From: Coptis chinensis
Lineage: Eukaryota; Streptophyta; Magnoliopsida; Ranunculales; Ranunculaceae
Direction: 5' to 3'
Length of the DNA stretch: 64,000 nt
Assembly: GCA_015680905.1 (NCBI GenBank)
Contig: CM027379.1
Coordinates: forward strand, 93,085,501 to 93,149,500
In this document: positions 16,359-27,578 of the stretch, piece after piece
Numbering within the stretch: position 1 is the stretch's first letter
How the letters are laid out: the number at the start of each line of letters is the position of its first letter
Notes under the pieces: generated by a model
What the model was told of the DNA's origin: nothing
What the model saw: the letters and a program-made list of their open reading frames with translations, nothing else
The model's database searches: none
Program-made: the position numbers and the translations under genes

Positions 16359-19300
16359 ATGGCTAAAGAACCATAGACTCCTCTCTCTGATTTTTATAAA
16401 GCACTAAACGATGGTCCTAAGTCGTGCATCATTCTTACAGGCCTAGTAGGGGATTTTTGAATTCCCCCAAATATATTTAATTTGTTACCGGTTTTCCATG
16501 GTTTAAACCACGAGAAGCCTTATCAACACATGTGTAGGATAGAACAAGTTCTCACTACATTCCATCATCCTAGCGTAAGTTCGGATCAAGTTAAACTTAG
16601 GGTGTTTCCATTCACCCTAGCCGACAAGGAGACGTCTTGGTTAACTGCCCAAACGCCAAACTCTGTGGACTCATGGGCTAAACTTGTTCAATTGTTCATG
16701 GAACAGTTTTACCCACCACTGAAGACTGATGAAATGCTTCAAAAGATTCATTTATTCCACCAAAACCCTCATGAATCCTTTTCAGAAGCCTGGAACCGTT
16801 TCACTGATCTTCTCATAGAATGTCCGCATCATAAACTTGCGAAAGACACGCTTGTTCGTACCTTTTTCAAGGGGCTTTCACATCATCATAAGGAAGCTCT
16901 AGATATTATGACTGGGGATAGTTTTCTTAGTAAAGGAGCCTTAGAGGCTTATAAATTCTTAGAAGATCAATCTAAGAGGAACAACAATTAGGGAGGTAAC
17001 GACTCTTCCCGCTCCACTCCTTCTTCTTTTGAGGTTAAACCTGATCATGAGCTTAAAACTCTTATCGATGCCCTCACTAAAAAGGTAGATGTCCTCTCTG
17101 TTCAACAACAACCCACTCCAGTCATGAACATTAAATCTACTCGTTGTAATGTCTATTTTAGTCTTGAGCATTTCGACTTCTATTGTCCTCTTGTCTATGC
17201 ACAACCACCACCATAACCATCAAACTTTAACCAGTTAACTCCACATCAAGGACAAGGAAACTTAGGTGACTAGAATAGAGGTTTAGTGTCCATGACCCAG
17301 AACTATCAATATCAAGATATGAACGCTCAACAAGCCTTAATTCCAATTCAACCATCTACAGACGAAGTAGTAGTGACCTTGTTAGAAAAACAAAATCAAA
17401 TTATGCAACAAAACTCCAACTTGATGAAAGATCAGCATGATCAAAACTCTAAAATGATGCAACAAATGATGCAAATGATGCAGTCTTTATGCCAAAAGGT
17501 TATTGACATGTCTCCTAACCAAAATAATAACCAAACAGGCGTGTTTCAAGGTCAAGCAGTGCCTAATCCTAAGTCAACAAATACCGCCTTCGAAATAAAC
17601 AATATTCAGTGTAATGGTAATATAACCCCAGGGGACCTATAGGCAGTCACTGTTAGTAATATACTAAAAAGCAATGCTTTGAGTATAAGTGAGAGATTGA
17701 TAGGGTTATATATTAAAAATATTAGTTTTGTATTAATTCTAATTCTTTATATTTTGAATAAAAATCATATAGGCAAATATTATGTATATTATATATGTTA
17801 TTAGTTATATGCATGCGTCTAATACTTTATGTTGTAGATAATATGGTGTGTGGTGACACACAGAAGATCATATCATCAGTATCTTATAAAGTATAAGTAA
17901 ACGTTGACAACCTAGATGGATTTAGATAAACCATTGGTACGGTTGTAGTATAATCTGGTATTAGTCTATCTTGACTACATGATTACACTAGTACACTTTA
18001 TGTGTATTGAATTGGACCAAATGAGGTTATTTCTTTTTATACTGACTATATAAGAAAACAAACACCTCTGTTATTATGGATGCTTGTCCTCTTAATCCGG
18101 ATATAATAACGGGCACTTACGTGCATTGTACATTGCTTTAAATCATCAATGAGTGAGATTCATTTGTGAATCAACAAACTCGATGGATTGGGTATGTAAT
18201 GACATTATATGTAAGGTGTGCTGTTGATTATAGAAGGAATCCATGACCTGCAGGAAGTCGGGTTGATGATGTCCCCTTGAGGAGCTCATAAGGATTGTTA
18301 TGTAAACCCTGTAGGTAGATTTAATCCGACATGACAATGAGGTTGAGTGGTACTCCTCAAGGACATAAGAAGTTGATTAATGTAGTTGTCAGTAACTTGA
18401 CTTAATCAACGAGCATTCGATATCTTAAACACGGGGAGATCAACGAGCATATAATATGGAGCCCATAAACATAATTTGGGATTAAGGTGGTAGTGCAACA
18501 ATGGCCTTTAGTGGAATAAGTTATTTGTTGACGGACTTGGGCCGTGTGTTCTAGGCGAACATGGGAAGCCTAAGCCCGTCAGGAGATCTAACCCTAATTT
18601 CTCCTCATGGTCCTTGTTGTAGCCTATATAAAGAAACCTTTTCTTCTTGGTCGAAATTCAGTTCACTTGATTTAAAAAGAGAGGCAAAGAGAGAAAGAAA
18701 GGGTGGTAGATTGTTGCCTACACAACGTCCATTCTAAGTATAGGAATACAACAGAAGATCAAGAGGTTGCTGATTCGTAGAGCTTGGATTCTCAGAGATA
18801 TCACAGCTGATCAAATGTATGATTTCTAACTAAATCGTGAGAACCCTTTATTCCGTTGCGCATGGGTTTTCACGGTTTATAAATCATTACATGAAACCAT
18901 AACGGTTCCTACAGTCACTACCATTCACTCAAGGAGAGTAGTTGATAACAAAGTAACTATGCCTAAAGATCGCCCGCAAACATAAGCTGAAAATAAAACC
19001 ATATCGAATACTGCTATAGAAATTGAAGATCCTACACCTGGAAAGGTTCCAATATGGAAATCTAGTTGGAAAGTGATAAAAGATAAAACAACGGTTAACA
19101 AATATGTTCCCCCTCATGTTAGGTATAGGGATAAAACACAGCATGAACAACTAGATTTGCCTGTAGAAGAAGAAATAGATTTCATTGAGAGTTTTGTATA
19201 TTACATTAGTACTTCCAACGATCTCGTCCTCACACTAGTAGATACCCCTCTTATGGAAGAAGACAAATATCACAATTTTGACTCCTTGAACATAACTGAC

Positions 19301-19810
19301 CCTATGAGAGATGGAGTCAATCTCACAATAGACGAGATAGATGAATTCCTTAAAGATGGAGATGAATACCATAATTATGTGGATGCGACCAAGCTAGATG
19401 AGGAATTCTATGAGTTTCTAAAAGCCTGTGATGATCCACCATCTCAAACACTACCTAAAGCACCACCCGACCACCATTCACCTGAGCTAATTCCTCATAG
19501 AATCCAACCATTCTTTCCACTATTTCTTTTTAAAACTTATCCATATCCCACGTATTTTTTAAAACCATCCATTTTCTCATGCTCATTCACTTGGCCTCCC
19601 TTTCATAGGAGGAAAAAGAAGAAACTGTATGCTCGATTAGGTTCTAGATCCATCAGAATTCACTCCCATTTCACTAAGCCACATCATAGGAAATCTTGGT
19701 GCTTCATTCTGCTTGATGGTGCATTCCATGTTACTTATTTATGGAAAGACCCACAACTCTTTAGGTTGTTGATATATAGTAAACTGCATGTTAATAGATA
19801 TTTTAGATAA
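16359..19810 (+). pseudogene. Athila-type gag, split by a solo LTR
   Basis: ATG 16359 opens MAKEP followed by an in-frame TAG, another stop near 16458, then the clear retrotransposon gag core 16482-16991 (LPVFHGLNHEKPYQHM, FYPPLKTDEML, SFSEAWNRFTDLL, FFKGLSHHHKEALD). 17286-17642 is a Gln/Met/Asn-rich stretch. The frame runs into the solo LTR at 17651 and resumes at 18919 with AVTTIHSRRVVDNKV, matching the Athila sequence that follows gag. 19073-19810 is an acidic then basic tail of unknown role. Pol should follow but is absent. Stops make it non-coding as it stands. Confidence 0.8.
17651..18913 (+). mobile_element. solo LTR inside the Athila-like gag
   Basis: 1263 bp beginning TGTTAGTAATATAC and ending GGTTCCTACA, flanked by the 5-bp duplication GTCAC at 17646-17650 and 18914-18918. 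A TATATAAA box lies at 18625-18632, supporting plus-strand polarity. No internal retrotransposon sequence remains, as after LTR-LTR recombination. Superfamily is unknown. Confidence 0.82.
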
Positions 19811-21728
19811 AGTCTAGGGAATATGACTTTAAAAGACCCAAGTTTTTGTACAATACCACCTTTCTGGAGTATAGGCCAAACAAAAAATTTCAAACTTTAA
19901 AAGAGTTTTCCAATTTTGTTTGGGGGTGGCGTATTTTGGTCTTTTATTTCAAATGTTTTGCCACCCTTTGTCTGTCATGTTTACTCCAGTAGAGTTGATG
20001 TAGTTAGTACGTAACAATTTAATTGTGCTTTATATTATCATATCATCTTTACAATATTTCTGTTACAGGTACTACCAATTATTGCCACATTTCTATGGTA
20101 AATTCTTTCCTTATCTCTTTACACTTTGAGGACAAAGTGTTTGATTGTTTGGGGGTGGGATAGAAACATTTGCAAACACTAGGCACTTTTAGGATGTAAA
20201 TTACGCACTTTTCTTTATAAAATATTAAAAATCATAAATATTGTTTATACTAGGCACTTAGTGATAATGATATTGTTCCCTTATCCATGATGATATTAGT
20301 TTAAAAATCTCACGTAGTACTTGAATTATGATTTAATTTTTTAAACTTAAATTAATATATAAGTAATAGTCATTGCATCTTTTCATAAACATCTTGCATG
20401 AGCATCTTTGATTGTACTTGACAGTATTTTTCTGAGACCTAAGTTAGAGTACTTAATAAGAGTGAAATAGAGTACTTATGCATGAGTATTTTTCCTGTGA
20501 GCATCTAGCCTAAAAACCTCATAAGAGTGAAATATTTGAGTGATGACACAAAGGAGAAGTAAATTTCGAGTAGAGAAATCACACATCTACTTGATTGATC
20601 ACTATACCATATCCTAAGCGAGAATTTAGGCCCATTTTGGATCGATATAGCTATAAATTCAAACCTATATGAAATTATTTTCCACTAGTCGCCCCTTTGA
20701 GCCTTTCATTAGCCTTTTCACAAACCACAAATCCTTTACCCAATAAAACAAAATAAAAAATAAAATAAAATCAGCCTACCTATCTGGATAAGTCTGAGAA
20801 ATATGATGAGTGAAGAAAAGGGAAGAGAAAAACCTGTGTAAACAAAATTAGTTAGTTGCTTCAGAAAAGAAAAAGAAAATAAAATAAAGTTTCCAAAAGG
20901 AAAGAAAAATAAAAGTTAGAACTCCAAAAATAGAATCAAAAGAGTCAAAAACCAAAATAAAAAGGCTAAGGATGGAAACAAAGTGTAGAAGCAAAATAAG
21001 AACGATGTTTTATCTAGTTACATAATATGAAGACCCTATTTTCTCAGACTTGTCTTTTTGAATCTCCATTTTCTTCTTTCTTTAACCAACACCTACGCCC
21101 CCGTATCACCTAATAAAGACCTCTAGCTTAATTAGGAATATGTTGGTGTGATAGTAAGTGGTAGATGTGTTTGATCGACCTTGGCTTTCTTGGATTGTCA
21201 TTGAGATTGTGAGGAAACGTGTGCCCACTGCACACTGGAGTTAGAAACCTTGAGTGGAAAAATCAGAGTGTTTTGTGTTTTGACATATTCCTTGTGAGAA
21301 CCTACTTAGGCACGCTACCCAAAAGTTTCAGAAACAAACTTGCCATTGCATTTCATATCATAGTTCATTGTATAGTTGTTTATCTTAATATGATTTGATT
21401 ATTATACATGTATTAGTTTAAGTTTTAGAATGATCATCATTGTTTAAATACTAGTGAGATGTATAGATTATGAGATAAAATTAAGGAACAATTACTTTTA
21501 TTTTTTAGTCGTTGTAGTATAAATGAAGTTTGTGAGTACCTTCTCTAGAAAACTCTCATGAGGCTATAACTCGTCTACTAGGAAATTCATAGTGGTTTAA
21601 GACCTTATTGCATATGGTCAATGCAGTCGCACTTAGCGAAACGAGACTAATTAAAAATACATTTTTGGCCACTTATTTTAATTTCACATATTTGCTTGAG
21701 GACAAGCAAAATGCTGTTTGGGGTGGTT
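19811..21728 (+). other. non-coding 3' interior of the Athila-like element with repeated polypurine tracts
   Basis: No open frame. GTTTGGGGGTGG occurs at about 19918 and 20149, and GTTTGGGGTGG at 21716 next to the right LTR. The last two are preceded by the same TTGAGGACAA box (about 20127 and 21706), so the priming region for plus-strand synthesis seems duplicated. Confidence 0.6.
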
Positions 21729-22383
21729 TGATAAGAGCCCAAAATTGTACTTTTACCCCTTAATAATATTACATTTAGACCAATTATATTTATAATAAAT
21801 AAGAGTTAGTACTATTTACATGTTTTTGTGTATTTAAGGTATTAGAGGCAAATATGTGAAAAAATATGTCACTTTTGCAAGAGAAAGGAGCAAAGGTTGG
21901 TTGCTAAGAAGTTCTATGATTAAAGCTCAAGTTTCAAGGAGAAAAAATCTTTTTAAAGCCTAGTCAAAGCTGAAAAGTCAAAATCAACGCGGGTAGAAAA
22001 AGAGTAGAAAAGTCAACAGAACTTCCGCAGGTCGTATCTTTGGACACAGACCTTGGAATTTGGCCTATTATATGTCAAAACAACCGACTCGAAAAGAACT
22101 TTCTAATGGTCCAAAACTTGACCCAATCAGAGTAGTAAAAGTGGACGAAAAGGGTATTTCAATAAATTCACGCAGAGAAACCCTTTTTTTGGACTTAAGT
22201 AATTAGGTTTTGGGCTCAATTTAATGGCCCAAAACATAGCTCCAAAGCCCATGCATGAAATTATAAACCTAACCCTCTCTTATATAAAGAGGGTTAAGGC
22301 TAAACAAAACTTGGCTACTCCCCTCTTTAGTTTAGTCGTAAATTAGGGTTCTCTCTCCTCTCTCCCTTCCATTAGTTAGAATA

Positions 22384-22428
<45 letters not shown>

Positions 22429-23224
22429 TTTTAGTTTTAGTTTATGAGTTTAATTTGTAGCCTCCATCAGAATCTTTTAATAAAATATTTAGTTTATTCA
22501 ATTTAATTAATTCTTTTTTACATTATGTCTTCCTTTTATTATTTTAGTTTAATTAATCCAATGATATTATGCTAATCCCCCTACTAGATGGAGTGATTAT
22601 GAAGCCTAATGAGGAATATATTGCTTAGTAGAATTATTTAATTGTGTATGTATTTCAATGAGTTTAGTTTATTGTATGACTTCCAAAATAAGCATATAGT
22701 AAATTAAACTAGGGATTGTTGTAATTAAGTCGAGAGACTTGGTTGTAATAATCCTACATGCTAGTCATAATGACTATAGAGATGTAGGTTATTGCTTGGG
22801 ATGATAAAGTTTGAGGCTTTAGGTTGGATCATTGTGTGAAAACCTAAAGATGATCTCTTTTCAATGAATAATTCTATTCTTGCTTGAAACTAATCATTAG
22901 GTGGATTGATTACTTTTCTCTATAACTTTTTCTTCCATCAAAACCCTATTTTTATTAGTTTAGTTAATTTAGATTTATTTGAATCCGTAGTATAATCGTA
23001 GAATAGAAATCTCTCAATATAATATTACTCTCACTATTGTTTCTTTGTGTTTGATTAGTTGAATTTATTTATGTCTCTGTAGTTTAGGAGTGGAATTAAT
23101 CCGTACTCTTTATATTACTTCATTATTATTTGAGAGTAGGAATATTGATCTAAGCATTTGCTTAGTTGATTGATTATTTGTGTTTACGCATAGATAGTTA
23201 GTTTACATAAATTGGTGAATATCA
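21729..23224 (+). repeat. right LTR of the Athila-like element
   Basis: 1496 bp, TG..CA, homologous to 13814-15269. It is longer mainly because of a CT microsatellite at 22386-22427. Followed by the CGATG duplication. Confidence 0.93.
22386..22427. repeat. (CT)n microsatellite
   Basis: About 20 CT units in the leader part of the right LTR; the left LTR has only a short CTCTCTC at the matching place. Confidence 0.95.
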
Positions 23225-23254
23225 CGATGCTTTCTTTCAACTACTCCGTTTTGC

Positions 23255-24213
23255 TCAGGAGTGTGAAGGGCATGTAAATTGGTGACTGATACCATATTGC
23301 AGCAACAATTCCTCAAATAAAGTACTTGTAAACTCTCTTCCATTATCAGTTTGTACACATTTAATTTTGGCATCTAAAGAATTTTCAATAAGAGATTTGA
23401 ATGATTGGAAGGTGGCAAAGAACTCAGATTTAAAAGACAAAGGAAAGAACCATCAATAATACTAGCTTAAAATTTGAAACCATTTACTGAATAAACAGGG
23501 GAAGGACCCCATAAATCCATATGCAAAAGATGTAAAGGATCAGTGATTTTACAATAAGAAATTCCAAATGATAACTTAGTGCTTTTGCCAATAGGACAAT
23601 CATTACAAAAAGGTAAAGTATAGTCCTGCACTGTAATGCAATTTGATTGAACTAGCTTAAGAAGAACAGCAGATGAAGGATGTCCTAATCTAGAGTGCCA
23701 AGTTGATGCGGAAGCTTTGGTGGAGAAGAGAGCAGTTAGAGTTGAAGTTGAGCTGGAAGTGAGATGAAAGGGATAGAAGCCATTTTTAGTTGGTCCTTGG
23801 AAAAACATCTTCCCCGATGCAATGTCCTTGACATAAGTACATAACAGGCATGAGGGGTAAATATTAGAACACAATGGTTATCCCAAACAAATTTGTGGGC
23901 ACTAAGAAGATTATGCTTTATATTAGGAACATGTAAAATATCATTCATGTGGAGGAGATGTGAGGAATTAGGAGATGTAAAGGAATTAGAACCAATGTGT
24001 AGATTGAATTGACAGACCTTGCCCATTGCTGACCACCACTTTGTCATTTCCCTTGTAATCTGAGTGGAGAGATAAATTGGATAGATCAAATGTTAAATGA
24101 TTGGAAGCACATGTATCAGCGTACCAGTAAGAGCTCCTTGGACTAAAGACAGATGAGGAAGCATATTGAGAACTATTTGAATAAGAGCTTGTATCGTTCA
24201 TATTAGTTAACAA
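23255..24213 (-). pseudogene. Copia-A protease, GAG-pre-integrase and integrase N-terminal half
   Basis: 24213-23986 carries the protease region YWYADTCASNHLT, where the active-site DTGA/DSGA has become DTCA. 23874-23467 carries the pre-integrase HSRLGHPSSAVL, the zinc-binding CNDC and the first integrase Asp (MDLWGPSP). 23440-23255 has the second Asp (QTDNGREF). The third catalytic residue (VVERKH) follows at about 23235, directly before the gypsy insertion point. Several frameshifts. Confidence 0.8.
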
Positions 24214-24253
24214 GGCAAGTTTGTTTGGTGGGATTTACCCATGAAAGAGTGGT

Positions 24254-25283
24254 TCATGCAGTTGTGACAGTCGATAGCCACATGACCGTATTTGCTACAG
24301 ATTTGGCATTGAGGCATGGAGTTGTAATTGTTGGATTCATTGTAACTGGAAGAATTGGTGTTGGAACTAGAAGTACCAATGTTGAACCAAGATTTAGAAC
24401 CACTATTAAAACCACCATTGTTGTAGAAATTGCCTCTGCCTCTTCCATAGTTATTGTATCCATTGGAACCACCATTGTCGATGTAGTAACCTCTACCATT
24501 ACCCCTTCCATTAGAATTATAACTGTTGCGGCCTCGACCATATAGGAGCCTCTTCCGGAACCAGTATGTTGATTATGACTGTGACTTTGATTGTTAAAGG
24601 CACCAAAAGCTTGAATATGATTAGTGGGTAAAATACCTCGAGCTTGTTCATCAATATTCAATTTTTCACTAAAAATTAAACCACATGTAGTTCATCAAGA
24701 GAGACAGGATAATGAATGGAACGAGTTCTTATAGAGGTGGAGAAAGGACCAAATTCGGTAGGTAAGCCTCTTAAAATATGAAATATAATATCTGCTCTTC
24801 AATAGGAGCACCATCAGCTGCTAATTTATCAACGATACATTTAACAGATTGAAGATATTCAGCAATTGTAGAATTACTTTTTACAAGGACTTGAAGTTGA
24901 GATTTTAACTGGATGACATGAGATCTGGAGATGGAAGAAAAACATCTTTCTAATGTGTTCCAAAGCTGCCTAGAGTTAGATATTCCAACCACATATGGAA
25001 GAACATATATAAATAGAGTGGTGTTCATCCATATGAGAAGCATCTGATCCTTTTTCACCCAAGCTACATATTCAGGATTGATTTGAGAAGTAGAGACTTC
25101 AATTTTAGTAGCAATAAACTTTGGTGGACATATATCTGTACCATCAATAAGTCTTTCTAGATCAAAGGTTATGAAAATAGGAAGAAAGAGTTGTTTCACA
25201 TTAAATAATTGAAGCTCACGCTTATATTTATGGGCATTTGTGGTGGAAATGTGATTGTTAATTCGCAACGTGAAAAGTTTCAA
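24254..25283 (-). pseudogene. Copia-A gag (UBN2 type) with CCHC zinc knuckle
   Basis: 25283-24771 is the gag core (INPEYVAWVKKDQMLLIWMN, SRSHVIQLKSQLQ). A Gly/Asn/Tyr-rich tail follows and a zinc knuckle CQICSKYGHVAIDC at about 24290-24250, the latter in a different frame from the open frame covering 24661-24254. The N-terminus of gag, before ERLIDGT, is not recognisable, consistent with a truncated 5' end. Confidence 0.75.
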
Positions 25284-26299
25284 TGTATAATTTTGTGTCT
25301 AATTAAGCGTTGCTCGATTTTATTTCTCTCATTCTCAATTACTTTGAAACGACTACGAAAGTTATTATTAGTTTATTACAATATACACTTCACAAGAAGA
25401 CAAATCGCAGTACACATTGGTAAATTTCGACAGAACCAAAATCCTGTAATCGAGGATCATGCTTATTTTTAGTATTTATGTGGGAAATGATTGATAAATT
25501 GCAAAGTGCAAAGTTTTAGTTTCATGGCAGCATTTTGTGTCTAATGGTATCATTTGTATGTGACTCCCACAGCAAACGAGGTGCACACCCTAGTGGTCCT
25601 ATTCACATATAGATGATCTTCCTGATATTTCCACTGCAAATTTAAGATCCTAAACACCAGATTCCAATGTTGTTTAAGTATTCAAATTAAGAATCTCTAT
25701 CAAGTTTATAATATTAACTCAAGAAAATTTACATGAAGCTAGTAGAAAGTAGGTATACCTTGACGTTTATCGGAACAAAAAAAAAAAAAAAAAAGGTATA
25801 CCGTACCTTGACCACCCATGTCATCTGTTTCACCAGAATGTGAGCAAAGCTTGCACCGCCATACTTGAGCCTCAAGCTAGAGAAGCCCTGTAGAAAAGGC
25901 TGAATGTAGGCATCTTTTCCCAATGAAATGTAGATGAGAGATGACTGGACCTACTCAGAGGCGTTGCTTTGGCCCAGTTGCAGCTGCAACACCTGAAAAC
26001 TCTCACAGAGTTGACATAGCTGATGGTGAAGTGCTTTGCATCCCTAGTTGCCGGAGTCTGTCATAGTTGCCTCAGAAGAACCAAAACTGAGACACTAGGC
26101 CTTCAATGCTACCAAATACCAATCATCAGCAAACCCTTTTTTCTCCTCTGGAATTTCACCATTGAGTTGATTCCTACTAACATTTAGGAGTAGTAATAAG
26201 GCATGTCCAAGAGATTATCCTTCCCAGCATCTAGTTTTTGTGCTAAATTCGATTTGGATGAACTAGTAGTTGCTCCATCCTAGATTGTACGTTCTTCAA
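25284..26299. other. intergenic, no gene recognised
   Basis: AT-rich DNA between Copia-A and the F-box pseudogene. It holds a poly-A run at about 25778-25795 and short open frames without motifs. No LTR matching 10919-11189 was found here. Confidence 0.4.
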
Positions 26300-26802
26300 C
26301 TAGAAAAGGCTATTCAAATGCGAAATTGCCCCCCAGTTGTGTAAACAAATAAATCTTCGCGCTTGGATAATATGAATCATAACATAGTCGGAGTCAGAGC
26401 TGCAAACACAAGAATCGTGATTCATCTCATATTTCTTTTGGTCAAGCTTAGTCCATATATGTCTCTCTGCGTCTTCAAAAATCCAAATGATGCAACAATG
26501 GTAATCAAGAGATCGAACCAAATACTAGATACAAAGATCCCCTAACAACCATTTACTTTAAACTCAACCTCAAATTCAAATTGAACTTGCCATGATTTGG
26601 CATTTCAATTTCCTCAATCTTCTCACTTGCAATGTCCATTGAAAGGATTATATGTCTTTTAACACTTTTAAGATATGAAACCCAATATACTTTTTTGTTA
26701 GACACCACAGGTTCAAACCCAGTCGGGCAATGCTCTGGTAGTCTCAACTCTCTCCCAAGATGATTTTTGGATGCATGTGCTATCTAAAGTCAACACTTAG
26801 AG

Positions 26803-26807
26803 CCTAT
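26803..26807. repeat. target-site duplication cctat, left copy
   Basis: CCTAT directly before the left LTR of Copia-B; identical copy at 31359-31363. Confidence 0.92.
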
Positions 26808-27484
26808 TGTTGGGAGATTTCACTAGAAAGTCACACCTCAATCTAGTTACTTTCTATCCCAAATGATTTCAACTTGGAGATCACACCAAGGAAATCACCC
26901 ATCCAAGACTTTGGTAGTTATCACAACAAACTCAAACAAGCAAAGCCACTAATTTATCATTACCCATAACAAGCAAACAATAAATAAGGAAGTAAATAAT
27001 GCAAAGAGACACAAAGATTTAGGTGGTTCGGTAAATGTTACCTACATCCACATAAGAGCCGAGTTTCCTTTATAACAAAGATTGGAGAGTTTACAAGAGA
27101 TATCAAGAATCAAGAAGAAGAGGCCTCACTCAAACCCTAGCTCAATAGAGCTCCTACAATACCCAAGAAATGAATCTCTCAAAGTTATCTCAAAACCCTA
27201 TTCTATTTCCTTTATATAGGTACACATAGAAAAAGATGAGAAAAATGGGCTTTGGGCCGAAATTTCGAAAATCTGTCAAAATTCCGGATGGCATGAGCGT
27301 AGGGTGCGCCCTGACCAAGGCATGGTAGAGTAGGGTCGCGCCCGACTTCCAGTGTTTTCAGCGCATGGCACGCCTTGTCTAAAGCATGGTTGAGCGCGGG
27401 TCGCGCCCCCTTCTCCAAACTGAAAAACTAAAGGTAACAAGGTCGGACACCGGAGCAAAGCTTGACGGTTCCACAAACCCAACA
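26808..27484 (-). repeat. left (3') LTR of Copia-B
   Basis: 677 bp; contains minus-strand TATATAAAGG near 27215 and three GGGTGCGCCC/GGGTCGCGCCC-type GC-rich motifs (about 27300-27410). Homologous to 30687-31358 and, inverted, to 42164-42834. Confidence 0.93.
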
Positions 27485-27578
27485 ATCTCCCACTTGGAAC
27501 CTTCGAGATTCTACATGCACATCACATCTTAATTGTAATAACTCAATCCAAATCCAATTTACTAATGAGACACTCGGC

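Larger units (their letters stand above)
13814..23224 (+). mobile_element. gag-only Athila-like Ty3/gypsy element (TR-GAG type), inserted in Copia-A integrase
   Basis: Two direct LTRs (13814-15269 and 21729-23224, both TG..CA) flank a 6.46-kb interior, and the element is bounded by the 5-bp duplication CGATG. Just after the left LTR, ATCGCGCTGCTGCC resembles the Asp-tRNA primer site of plant gypsy elements. A GTTTGGGGTGG polypurine tract abuts the right LTR. The interior encodes only gag and a gag-derived C-terminal frame; no protease, RT, RNase H or integrase motifs are visible. It would depend on enzymes from an autonomous relative. Hand comparison of the first 160 LTR bases gives about 92% identity, so the insertion is old. 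A solo LTR (17651-18913) sits inside the gag. Confidence 0.88.
10919..25283 (-). mobile_element. Copia-A: decayed Ty1/copia retrotransposon, 5' end missing, with nested insertions
   Basis: Read right to left the domain order is gag (25283-24254), protease and GAG-pre-integrase (24213-23467), integrase (23440-23230 and 13808-13613), reverse transcriptase (13513-12141) and RNase H (12032-11129), the Ty1/copia order. A 361-bp insertion (11671-12031) and a 9.4-kb gypsy element (13814-23224) interrupt it. A possible 3' LTR (TG near 10919, minus-strand TATAAATA near 10990, end near 11189 next to a GGAGGG polypurine tract) is visible. No matching 5' LTR and no methionine-tRNA primer site lie right of 25283, so the 5' end is truncated. 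Many frameshifts and stops are present. Confidence 0.85.

Noticed and set aside
24225..24545. 106-codon plus-strand frame
   Set aside because: Antisense shadow of the low-complexity Gly/Asn-rich gag tail of Copia-A.
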